From Anaerospora hongkongensis (lineage in GTDB: Bacteria > Bacillota > Negativicutes > Sporomusales > DSM-15969), in assembly GCF_004339805.1 (NCBI RefSeq), contig NZ_SLUI01000004.1, forward strand, positions 248,001 to 312,000: a stretch of 64,000 bases of DNA. Reading direction: 5' to 3'. Positions 52,616 through 60,840 of this stretch are shown here, in pieces. The position numbers and the translations under genes were made by a program. The first letter of the stretch is position 1; the number at the start of each line of letters is the position of its first letter. The notes beneath the pieces were generated by a model. That model saw only the letters and a program-made list of their open reading frames with translations. It did not search any database and was not told the DNA's origin.

Positions 52616-53485
52616 ATGAGTTTTTTCCGTAAATCCAGATTAATTACAACTGCAGTTGCCTTGATGGTAGGTGCAAGCCTGTTTGCCGGCTGTGGTGGTT
52701 CCGGTAAAGATGCTGAAGCACCAAAAGCCGCTGCTGAATTGCAAGGTACCGTTACTGCTTCCGGTTCTACTGCATTGCTTCCATTATTGAAACCGGCCCA
52801 GGAAGAATTCCAAAAGAAACATGCGAAAGTTACTGTTAACATTGCCGGCGGCGGATCGTTTACCGGTATGAACCAAGTTGCTTCGGGTGCTGTAAATATC
52901 GGAAATTCCGACGTAGATTTGCCTGCTGAGTATAAAGACAAAGGATTGGTTGATCATAAAGTAGCAGTTGCACCATTCGTATTCATTACGAATACCGACG
53001 TTACAGTTGACAATCTGACACAGCAGCAATATGTTGATGTCATGTCAGGCAAAATTACAAACTGGAAGGAAGTTGGCGGCAAGGATCAAAAAATCACGTT
53101 GATTCATCGCGCTAAATCTTCCGGTTCGCGCGCGACTATTGCTGATATCGTGATGAAGGATACTCCATTTACCGATAATGCAGTTATTCAGGATTCCAAT
53201 GGTGCTTTGCGTGCCGCTATTGCCAGCACTCCCGGTGCTATCGGCTATGTAGATGCTCCTTATGCTGACAATACAGTTAAGAAGCTGGCCTACAACGGTG
53301 TACAGTATAATCCCCAGGCTTTAATTGATGGCAAATATCCTGTGTATGCTTATGAACACATGTATACCAAAGGCGAAGCCACCGGTGCTGTAAAAGCGTT
53401 CATTGACTACGTAATGAGCAAAGAGTTCCAGGAATCCTATGTAGAAAAGAATGGTTTCCTGCCCATTACCAAGGTGAAAAAATAA
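52616..53485 (+). CDS. pstS: Phosphate-binding lipoprotein PstS
   Basis: 289 residues. Lipoprotein signal with lipobox FAGC (about residue 23). Phosphate-binding loops are visible: ASGSTALLPLL (about 47), SGAVNIGNSDVDLP, and IHRAKSSGSRATI, followed by GALRAAIASTPGAIGYVD. It captures Pi for the PstCA permease. Start ATG 52616 after AGGAGG; a longer frame to 52526 would run through the promoter. Own Pho box, own terminator. Confidence 0.96.
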   Translation: MSFFRKSRLITTAVALMVGASLFAGCGGSGKDAEAPKAAAELQGTVTASGSTALLPLLKPAQEEFQKKHAKVTVNIAGGGSFTGMNQVASGAVNIGNSDVDLPAEYKDKGLVDHKVAVAPFVFITNTDVTVDNLTQQQYVDVMSGKITNWKEVGGKDQKITLIHRAKSSGSRATIADIVMKDTPFTDNAVIQDSNGALRAAIASTPGAIGYVDAPYADNTVKKLAYNGVQYNPQALIDGKYPVYAYEHMYTKGEATGAVKAFIDYVMSKEFQESYVEKNGFLPITKVKK

Positions 53486-53496
53486 TTGAATAACTA

Positions 53497-53525
53497 AAGA
53501 GCCGTGCTTCTGCACGGCTCTTTTT
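53497..53525 (+). terminator. Terminator between pstS and pstC
   Basis: Perfect 12-pair stem AAAGAGCCGTGC / GCACGGCTCTTT around TTCT, then TT. It separates pstS from pstCA, which has its own Pho box. Confidence 0.9.
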
Positions 53526-53537
53526 GCATAATAAAAC

Positions 53538-53591
53538 TTAACTTAAATTTAACATGATATTAACAAAGCTCGTTTCCCAGCATCGTATAAT
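53538..53591 (+). promoter_or_regulatory. Pho box and -10 of pstCA
   Basis: TTAACT (53538), TTAACA (53549), TTAACA (53560), 11 bp apart; 20 bp later TATAAT (53586-53591). Confidence 0.85.
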
Positions 53592-53639
53592 AGACATGCA
53601 GGCATATCATACTGCCGGCGAGAGTAGGAGTGTGCAGCT

Positions 53640-54533
53640 ATGTCAATGGGTACTGGTACGAGCAGTCATGCACTGCGAATTATGACAGACCGGTATATGC
53701 GATACCTGTTTATTGTCAGTGCGTTTCTGATGACGATTATTATTGCGTCAATCATTGTATTTGTCGGTCAGCAGGGATTGCAAACGTTCCGGGATGTTAG
53801 TGTAATCGAATTTTTTCTGAACAATAAATGGGACCCAATGGAAGGCCGGTATGGTGCATTCAGCTTTATTGCCGGAACAATTTTAACAACATTGCTGGCC
53901 ATTGCCATTGGAGCTCCTTTGGGGCTTGCCTGTGCAGTGTTTATGGCAAAGATTGCCCCGCCCCGATTAAGAGAATTTATGAGGCCGGCAACGGATTTGT
54001 ATGTAGCGATTCCCTCTGTTGTATACGGCTTTGTCGGGATGACAATACTCGTTCCGTTTATTCGTGTTCATTTTGGCGCAAGCAACGGATTTGGCCTAAT
54101 GGCAGCAAGTGTTATTCTTGCTGTAATGATTCTACCAACGATTATCAGTATTTCCGAAGATGCGATACGAGCTGTGCCAAAGCCGTTGGAAGAGGCATCT
54201 TTGGCTTTAGGCGCTACCAGATGGCAAACGATCTGGCGCGTGCTGCTGCCAGCCGCTTTGCCGGGAATTTTGACGGCAGTTATTTTGGCGATGGCCCGGG
54301 CAGTTGGTGAAACAATGGCAGTGCAAATGGTTATCGGTAATACTCCTCAGCTTGCCACTTCCCTGTTTATGCCAACCGCAACCTTAACCAGTGAAATCGT
54401 CATTGAAATGGGTAATACTCCTTTTGGTTCGACGTGGGGGAATTCGCTGTTTTTAATGGCGCTAGTCCTGTTGCTCTTATCGATGGCCATGATTATGATT
54501 ATCCGGCAAATTGCCGCACGAAGGAGTGCTTAA
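53640..54533 (+). CDS. pstC: Phosphate ABC transporter permease PstC
   Basis: 297 residues with six membrane segments, beginning with YLFIVSAFLMTIIIASIIVFV. The EAA loop for ATPase contact reads ASLALGATRWQTIWRVLLPAALPGI. GAPLGLACAVFMAKIAPPRLREFMRPATDLYVAIPSVVYGFVG is typical PstC. Pairs with PstA, one base downstream. TAGGAG nine bases before the ATG. Confidence 0.95.
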   Translation: MSMGTGTSSHALRIMTDRYMRYLFIVSAFLMTIIIASIIVFVGQQGLQTFRDVSVIEFFLNNKWDPMEGRYGAFSFIAGTILTTLLAIAIGAPLGLACAVFMAKIAPPRLREFMRPATDLYVAIPSVVYGFVGMTILVPFIRVHFGASNGFGLMAASVILAVMILPTIISISEDAIRAVPKPLEEASLALGATRWQTIWRVLLPAALPGILTAVILAMARAVGETMAVQMVIGNTPQLATSLFMPTATLTSEIVIEMGNTPFGSTWGNSLFLMALVLLLLSMAMIMIIRQIAARRSA

Positions 54534-54534
54534 C

Positions 54535-55485
54535 ATGACGGAAGATGCGCTGTCTAAAGAGGTTCTGCAGCAGGGGAAAAGACTGGTGAAGCCTGTCCGA
54601 ACCGACTTGATGCTTTATCAATTACGGGGAGTCCGGCTAAGTGACCGGATTGCCACACTGCTTATGTGGGCAGCGGGAATTCTCATACTCGGAATTCTGG
54701 TGACGTTCCTGTCCTATATGCTGATAAAAGGCTTGCCGGCTTTATCCTATCACTTTATAACCGGCATGCCTAGCGATATTAGAGCTGGCGGCGGTGTAGG
54801 CCCGCAGTTTTTCAATTCCTTTTACATTCTGGCCCTGTCGATGGCTTTTGCTATTCCACTTGCTCTTGGTGCAGGAATTTATCTTGCTGAATATGCGAGC
54901 AATAATCGGCTGACGGATTTAATACGCTTGAGTACAGAAAGTCTGGCTACTGTTCCGTCAATTGTGTTGGGGCTGTTTGGTATGATCATTTTTGTCAATA
55001 CCCTTGGAATGGGGTTTAGTATTATTGGCGGTGCATTAACGCTGATGCTGCTCAATATTCCCGTATTAGTCCGGGTAACGGAAGAAGCGCTCCGTACCGT
55101 GCCAAATCAATACCGGGAAGCAAGCCTGGCGTTAGGTGCAACAAAATGGCAAACGATCTGGCGGGTAATTTTACCGAATGCACTGCCGGGTATTATCACT
55201 GGAATAACGTTAACTGCAGGCCGGGCTATGGGCGAAACAGCCATTCTGATTTTTACGGCAGGGACGACAGTTTCCCGTACCGTACCTGATTTTGATGTAA
55301 CGGCTGCCGGTGAGACGCTTGCAGTTCATATGTGGTATGTTATGGCAGTAGGCCTTGTGCCTGACCGCCTGGATATAGCAAACGGCATAGGTGCCTTGTT
55401 GATTATTACTATTCTGATTTTCAACCTGATGTTTACAATACCGGCTAAAATATGGCAAAGAAAAATGACGGGCTCATCTCATTAA
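54535..55485 (+). CDS. pstA: Phosphate ABC transporter permease PstA
   Basis: 316 residues, six membrane segments (first at about 43-68). YREASLALGATKWQTIWRVILPNALPGIITG is the EAA loop; GAGIYLAEYASNNRLTDLIRLSTESLATVPSIVLGLFG is the conserved core. Start ATG 54535, six bases after AAGGAGTG; an upstream frame start at 54511 lies within pstC. The usual next genes, pstB (ATPase) and phoU, are absent; a terminator follows directly. Confidence 0.95.
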   Translation: MTEDALSKEVLQQGKRLVKPVRTDLMLYQLRGVRLSDRIATLLMWAAGILILGILVTFLSYMLIKGLPALSYHFITGMPSDIRAGGGVGPQFFNSFYILALSMAFAIPLALGAGIYLAEYASNNRLTDLIRLSTESLATVPSIVLGLFGMIIFVNTLGMGFSIIGGALTLMLLNIPVLVRVTEEALRTVPNQYREASLALGATKWQTIWRVILPNALPGIITGITLTAGRAMGETAILIFTAGTTVSRTVPDFDVTAAGETLAVHMWYVMAVGLVPDRLDIANGIGALLIITILIFNLMFTIPAKIWQRKMTGSSH

Positions 55486-55506
55486 CAGATGTCACTGATT
55501 CCTTAC

Positions 55507-55537
55507 AGAGACTTGGCAGCATGCCAAGTCTCTTCTG
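55507..55537 (+). terminator. Terminator after pstA
   Basis: Perfect 12-pair stem AGAGACTTGGCA / TGCCAAGTCTCT with a 3-nt loop. The T tail (TCTGATAT) is poor. Confidence 0.7.
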
Positions 55538-55567
55538 ATATATAAAATAAAGTTAATTGCTTAAATG

Positions 55568-55595
55568 TTAATATTATGTTAAGGAAATGTTAATT
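55568..55595 (+). promoter_or_regulatory. Possible degenerate Pho box before the chemoreceptor gene
   Basis: TTAATA (55568), TTAAGG (55579) and TTAATT (55590) keep the exact 11-bp interval, but each differs from TTAACA and no good -10 lies 20 bp downstream. Weaker than the three others. Confidence 0.35.
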
Positions 55596-55667
55596 ATTGC
55601 CGTATGATATTTCGCGAAAATAGTATATATGCTAGTATGAGGACATCATTAAGTGTGGGAGGCTGCT

Positions 55668-57800
55668 ATGAACCTGCTAATGAGCTTATTACAAAAAATA
55701 CGAACTGTTTCTGTTTCCAGTCTTTTGCCTCGGCGGCAAAAATGGACAAGTTTTTTCAATCGTTTTTCTGTTCAATCAGCTGCCAAGCGCAGCACGGACA
55801 TTACGAAGCAATTAGCAAGCCTTAAGTCCGGTGCCGGTTTGGTATCTCTGGTCACACGGGCTACGGTTTTCATTATTATTACCTGTACGATACCATTGCT
55901 CATTTTTGGATGGTTCACCACACACCAGACTATGAATAATTTAACGGATTCAGCTATCGATAAAAACAGCAAGGTTGCCGAACGGGTAGCCAGTGATATC
56001 GGCTATTATATGATCAATAAGAAAAACTTTCTTACGGTGGCAAGCGGCAGTGAGGCGCTCAGGGTATTAAACAAAGAGACGGCACAGCAATATTTGCAGC
56101 AGGTGCGACCCTTTTATGGCGGCAGTGACGCCTTATTTGTGGCTGATACCACAGGCGGCCAGCTGGCGCGTACGGATGGAGCGGCACTTGTCAGCGTTGC
56201 GGACCGGGATTATTTTCAGCGGGCTTTGCAAGGCACCAGCTCTTTTTCCGATCCTGTGGTGAGTAAAGTCACTAATCAACTGACAATTATCGGCTCTGCA
56301 CCCATTTATGCCGAAGGGAACCGTGTGGCAGGCGTGTTAGGTGCTAATATTTCGATTGCCAATATCCAAACCATGATCGAAAATATTTTATCACAAAATC
56401 CTGGGTACATATTAACCGTTATTGACGGGAATAGAATCCCGCTGTTTTATCAGGCTGACTCCTCGGCCGTAACAGAAAGAAAAAGCCTGAATGAAGAGTA
56501 TTATGTGCAAGCGGTGGCCAACAAAAGCGGCAACAGCATAGGCAGCTTTCGGGGGCAGGATTATTTAGTATCCTACAGGCCGATACAAAATACCGACTGG
56601 GTAGTGGTAAGTGCGTACCCTAAGCAGCAAGCTTTGCAGGCGGCATATGATACGGTCGATTTAAGCGCTAAAGTTGCTATTGGTCTTATTCTGGGGTTCG
56701 TCGTCTGCGGTGTTGCTGTGACGCGTTTAGCGCTCAGGCCGCTTAAGGCGCTTGTGAAGCAGGTTGAACGTGTGGCAGAAGGCGATCTTACGTGCGATTT
56801 AACCGTTAAGGGTAAGGATGAAATCGCGCATGTGGCGCAGGCGTTTTGTACAATGACCGGAAATTTACGCGAAATTGTTCAGGCTGTGCAGCAGTCCTCC
56901 ATGTCGATCGTGGAATCCTCCAACTATGTGGTGGCTGCCTCTGGCCAATCGAATATTGCCAGTCAGCAGGTTACGCAGTCAATTCAAAATATTGCTCAGA
57001 AAGTTACCAGTCAGAGCCAGGAGACGGGCAAGACCGAAACGCTGATTACGGAACTGGTAGCCATCAGTTCAACTGTTTCCGGGAATGCTGCACTTGTTGC
57101 GCAGGCCACTAATGCTTGTTCAACTACAGCAGTGCAGGGACAGCAGGTAGTCGAGCAAACGGTAGCCGCTATTCAAAGCTTAAAAGAGCTCGTAGAGCAG
57201 ACATCGCAGACCGTTCAGGTATTAGGCTCGAGCGCGAGAGAAATAGGACAAATTACGGAAATTATTACCGCTATTACCCAGCAGACCAATCTCTTGGCAT
57301 TAAATGCGGCAATAGAGGCAGCAAGAGCTGGTGATTCTGGACGGGGATTTGCAGTTGTTGCCAGCGAGGTCCGGCGCTTAGCAGAACAATCGGCAGGGGC
57401 TACTAAAAATATTGCGGCATTAGTTAAGAAAATACAGGTTGAGACTGATCAGGCAATTGAGGCAATAGGGGCCAGCTTTGTGCAGGTTGATAAAGGCGTA
57501 GCTATTGCAGGAACACTGGGAATCTCTTTTGCAGATATTATGCAGGCAATAGGGCATGCTCAATCCCAGACTACGATCATTACGACCGAAGCTGCCAAGC
57601 AAACGGATTTATGCCAAAGTGCCCTGGCAGCTGTAGCCAATATTCATGAAATGGCTGAAGCGAATACGCAAAATATCCAGGAGATTGCGGCGGTCAGTCA
57701 GGAACAGGCCGCCGCCTCGCAGGATATTACCCATTCGATTGATACGCTTAAGGCCCTGGCTCATAATTTGGAAGAACTGGTAACGCAATTTAAAGCCTAG
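55668..57800 (+). CDS. Methyl-accepting chemotaxis protein with dCache sensor
   Basis: 710 residues. Cytoplasmic N-terminal stretch (1-65), membrane segment (about 68-92), a dCache-type extracellular sensor (about 95-330; [19 protein letters not shown] and [17 protein letters not shown] patterns), second segment (about 335-358), HAMP, then the signalling coiled coil with the hairpin [40 protein letters not shown]. The unusually long basic leader before the first membrane segment is odd. Start ATG 55668, six bases after GGGAGG. It follows pstA and may carry a degenerate Pho box, hinting at a phosphate-related taxis signal. Confidence 0.9.
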   Translation: MNLLMSLLQKIRTVSVSSLLPRRQKWTSFFNRFSVQSAAKRSTDITKQLASLKSGAGLVSLVTRATVFIIITCTIPLLIFGWFTTHQTMNNLTDSAIDKNSKVAERVASDIGYYMINKKNFLTVASGSEALRVLNKETAQQYLQQVRPFYGGSDALFVADTTGGQLARTDGAALVSVADRDYFQRALQGTSSFSDPVVSKVTNQLTIIGSAPIYAEGNRVAGVLGANISIANIQTMIENILSQNPGYILTVIDGNRIPLFYQADSSAVTERKSLNEEYYVQAVANKSGNSIGSFRGQDYLVSYRPIQNTDWVVVSAYPKQQALQAAYDTVDLSAKVAIGLILGFVVCGVAVTRLALRPLKALVKQVERVAEGDLTCDLTVKGKDEIAHVAQAFCTMTGNLREIVQAVQQSSMSIVESSNYVVAASGQSNIASQQVTQSIQNIAQKVTSQSQETGKTETLITELVAISSTVSGNAALVAQATNACSTTAVQGQQVVEQTVAAIQSLKELVEQTSQTVQVLGSSAREIGQITEIITAITQQTNLLALNAAIEAARAGDSGRGFAVVASEVRRLAEQSAGATKNIAALVKKIQVETDQAIEAIGASFVQVDKGVAIAGTLGISFADIMQAIGHAQSQTTIITTEAAKQTDLCQSALAAVANIHEMAEANTQNIQEIAAVSQEQAAASQDITHSIDTLKALAHNLEELVTQFKA

Positions 57801-57835
57801 CCCGCGGCCTGGCAACTATCACAGGGGGAATCGCG

Positions 57836-59668
57836 ATGTTTTCCTTATGGGCAGAAATGACAAATGTATTTTTAGCAAATGATGCAGAACAGGGGGCAAC
57901 AGAGCCGGCTAATCCCCTTCTACTGGAACTGCAGAATATTATTGAACATAAGCAGATTGAGGCTGTATTCCAGCCAATCGTCAGCCTTACCGACGGGTCG
58001 GTGCTCGGCTATGAAGCACTGAGCAGGGGACCGAAAACCTCTGCTCTGCACCGGCCGGACCGTTTATTTCAGGCTGCTGCCGAATTCAATCTGGTATGGG
58101 AGCTGGAGTACCTTTGCCGGACAAAAGCGTTAGAAAGAGCGCAGCAGGTTATTTCCCGCAATCTAATTTTTATTAATGTTGATCCGAAAATTTTTTATGA
58201 CAGCCGCTTTCAGAAAGGCTATACGAAGGAATTAATTGCTCAGCTTAGTGCCGATGTAAGCAATGTAATTTTTGAGATTACGGAAAAAACCGCGATAGAG
58301 GATTATACAAATTTCCGGAAGGCTCTGGAAAACTATAAGAGTCAAGGGTATAAGATTGCGATCGACGATACGGGCTCCGGCTATTCCGGGCTGCGGTTGC
58401 TGGCCCAGTCTTATCCGCATTTTATTAAGGTCGATATGGAGTTAATCCGCGATATTGATAAAGATAATGTTAAGCAGGCCATGCTGAAGGCGCTGCATGA
58501 TTTTTCGCTGGTGACCAATTCGCAGATTATTGCCGAAGGCATTGAAACAGTAAATGAGCTGACGACTCTTATCAGTTTAGGAATTCCTTATGGGCAAGGC
58601 TTTTTTCTCGGTGAGCCGTCGCCGGACTTTACAACAGTTTCGACGGAAGTTCAGCAGCACGTAAAAGCGAAATATGAACAGCGCAAGCGGCAGCATTTTC
58701 AAACCACCTTAAACATACCGATTGGTGAGCTGGCCCGTGATGATAAGCCTTTTGCCCCCACTATCCATGGTGGCAGGCTGCTGGAGTATTTCAATAACCA
58801 GCCAAGCTTACTGGCTGTACCGATTGTGCAAGAAGGCCGACCGGTGGGGCTGATGATGAAGAGCAAGTTTCTGGGACGGCTGGCAACTCAATATGGAGTT
58901 GCAGTTTACATGAACCGGCCTATCTCGTTATTAATGGATAAGCATCCCTTGATTGTTGATTACCATACTTCTCTGGAACAAGTTGCCAAATCAGCAGTTG
59001 CTCGAGAAGACGATAGTATTTATGATTACATCATTATTACCAAAGACAACCGCTATTATGGAATGACAACAGTTAAGCATTTGCTGGAAGCGACAACGCA
59101 AATTGAAATAACAAGAGCCAAGCATGCCAATCCGCTGACCGGACTGCCGGGAAATGTCATTATCGAGCGGGAACTGGAACGGATCGTCCAGTCTGATCAG
59201 CCTTTTGCCGTATTGTATTTTGATCTGGATAATTTTAAAGCATATAACGATGCTTACGGCTTTGAGAACGGCGACCGGGTTTTGGCTATGACTGCGCAAG
59301 TTATCCAAAACACTCTTTACGAATTAGGCTATGAAGAATCTTTTTTGGGACATATTGGCGGTGATGATTTTGTGGGGATCGTCTGTACAGACAATGTTGC
59401 CGTACTTTGTCAGGAGCTTATCAGCCGCTTTGACTGCCGGATACGGAATTTCTATAATGATGCAGACCGTACCCAAGGTTATATTATCTCGCGCAACCGT
59501 CATGGGACGGAAGAAACCTTTCCGCTTATTTCCATATCAATTGCCGTCGTAACCAGCAGCAGCGGCTGCTGTCGTAATACGGGCGATATTGCCGAGGCTG
59601 CTGCCCTATTGAAGAAAAAATGCAAATTAGTCTGGCACAGTTCTTTCCTGATTGATCATCCTGCATGA
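57836..59668 (+). CDS. EAL-CBS-GGDEF c-di-GMP enzyme
   Basis: 610 residues: an EAL phosphodiesterase domain (about 30-270), a CBS-pair-like region (about 295-420) and a GGDEF domain (about 430-590). EAL residues are intact: YEALSRGP, INVDPK, FEITEKTAIED, IDDTGSGYSG, KVDMELI and AEGIETVNE, with GQGFFLG. The cyclase active site reads HIGGDDF, a departure from GGDEF/GGEEF, so cyclase activity is doubtful and the domain may sense GTP. AGGGGG ribosome site. This order (EAL-CBS-GGDEF) matches YkuI/EAL-CBS proteins with an added GGDEF. Confidence 0.88.
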   Translation: MFSLWAEMTNVFLANDAEQGATEPANPLLLELQNIIEHKQIEAVFQPIVSLTDGSVLGYEALSRGPKTSALHRPDRLFQAAAEFNLVWELEYLCRTKALERAQQVISRNLIFINVDPKIFYDSRFQKGYTKELIAQLSADVSNVIFEITEKTAIEDYTNFRKALENYKSQGYKIAIDDTGSGYSGLRLLAQSYPHFIKVDMELIRDIDKDNVKQAMLKALHDFSLVTNSQIIAEGIETVNELTTLISLGIPYGQGFFLGEPSPDFTTVSTEVQQHVKAKYEQRKRQHFQTTLNIPIGELARDDKPFAPTIHGGRLLEYFNNQPSLLAVPIVQEGRPVGLMMKSKFLGRLATQYGVAVYMNRPISLLMDKHPLIVDYHTSLEQVAKSAVAREDDSIYDYIIITKDNRYYGMTTVKHLLEATTQIEITRAKHANPLTGLPGNVIIERELERIVQSDQPFAVLYFDLDNFKAYNDAYGFENGDRVLAMTAQVIQNTLYELGYEESFLGHIGGDDFVGIVCTDNVAVLCQELISRFDCRIRNFYNDADRTQGYIISRNRHGTEETFPLISISIAVVTSSSGCCRNTGDIAEAAALLKKKCKLVWHSSFLIDHPA

Positions 59669-59716
59669 TTTTTTTTGCCTCCTGCCATACTAAAGACAAA
59701 GGAGGCTTGGTTATAC

Positions 59717-60685
59717 ATGAACAGACCTTATTGCAAATGGATCCTTCCTGTATTAATAGTGGCATTTTTAGTTGTATTGTCGGGCTGCAGCCCACAGAAA
59801 AAACCTACTCCGGCCCAACCCTCACCAGCTCCGCAGTCACAGAACGTTCAGGGCAGTGAACCGGAAATCACGGTTTTCATGCATGAAACAAATGAGAAAA
59901 AGACGATGAAGATGGAAGAGTATATTGCCGGTGTGGTAGCCGGTGAGATGAAGAGCGACTGGCCTGTAGAAGCGTTGGCTGCCCAAGCGATCATTGCCCG
60001 CACGTTTACGCTCGAAGCGATGGAAAGCAAAGGCGGCGTACCGGAGCGGGGTACCCAGGCATCGACGGATATTAAAGAGTTTCAAGCCTATAATGCCAAA
60101 GATGTGAATGATAATGTAAGAAAAGCGGTTGAAATGACACGGGGGCAAGTGATTGTGTACCAGGGGAAATTAGCTAAGACCTGGTTCCATGCTTCCGCCG
60201 GCGGTATGACGGCTTCTGCCAAGGAAGGCCTTCACTATAAAGAAGCGGAACCGCCCTATATCAAGCCTGTTCAGTCTCCCGACGAGCTTGCTCCAAAGGA
60301 TGTTCAGAACTGGACCGTGAGCTTCCCTATGGATAAAGTTATGGCTGCTGTAGAAAAGGCCGGACAAAAAGTAGACAAGATTGAAAAGTTCGCTATACAG
60401 GAAAAAGGACAATCCCAGCGGGCAACGATTTTTGTCGTCAACGGCAATGTACAAGTTCCTGCACCCGAATTCCGGGTGGCAATCGGCAGTACGGAGCTAA
60501 AGTCCACGTTACTTGATAAAGTGGCTGTGGAAGGCAATAAAGTAACTTTTACGGGTAAAGGCTATGGGCACGGTGTTGGCATGTCGCAGTGGGGAGCCAA
60601 TAAGATGGCGAAGGACGGCAAGAAGCCGGAAGAAATTATTGGCTACTATTACCCCGGTGTTACTATTGAAAAGCGCTGGAATTAG
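59717..60685 (+). CDS. SpoIID/LytB-domain lipoprotein
   Basis: 322 residues. Lipoprotein signal with lipobox LSGC (about residue 22), a Pro-rich tether, then SpoIID/LytB domain (about 55-320): MEEYIAGVVAGEMKSDWPVEALAAQAIIARTFTLEA and GKGYGHGVGMSQWGANKMAKDGKKPEEIIGYYYPGV. The conserved glutamate in AGEMK is present. It is a paralogue of the protein at 17.4 kb but lipid-anchored rather than transmembrane, and has no visible sigma-G promoter. Probable peptidoglycan hydrolase or amidase enhancer. AAAGGAGG is 11 bases before the ATG. Strong terminator follows. Confidence 0.85.
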   Translation: MNRPYCKWILPVLIVAFLVVLSGCSPQKKPTPAQPSPAPQSQNVQGSEPEITVFMHETNEKKTMKMEEYIAGVVAGEMKSDWPVEALAAQAIIARTFTLEAMESKGGVPERGTQASTDIKEFQAYNAKDVNDNVRKAVEMTRGQVIVYQGKLAKTWFHASAGGMTASAKEGLHYKEAEPPYIKPVQSPDELAPKDVQNWTVSFPMDKVMAAVEKAGQKVDKIEKFAIQEKGQSQRATIFVVNGNVQVPAPEFRVAIGSTELKSTLLDKVAVEGNKVTFTGKGYGHGVGMSQWGANKMAKDGKKPEEIIGYYYPGVTIEKRWN

Positions 60686-60687
60686 AT

Positions 60688-60723
60688 AAAAAACAAGAGC
60701 CGGAATGCGGCTCTTGTTTTTTT
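60688..60723 (+). terminator. Intrinsic terminator
   Basis: Perfect stem AAACAAGAGCCG / CGGCTCTTGTTT with a 5-nt loop, followed by TTTTT. Confidence 0.92.
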
Positions 60724-60840
60724 ATCTACTATTTCATTTCCTTGTAATGGAAAGGATGTATAAAATAGGGCTGTTTACAAAAAAATAACATAATGGAGGA
60801 AGGCAAGCGAGAAAACGTAGCAGTGGAGCGAGGGTGCAAA

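Noticed and set aside
60758-60787. Sigma-G promoter for the gerA operon
   Set aside because: GTATA with an 18-bp spacer is present, but the -10 (AAAAATA) matches poorly, so it was not listed as a feature.
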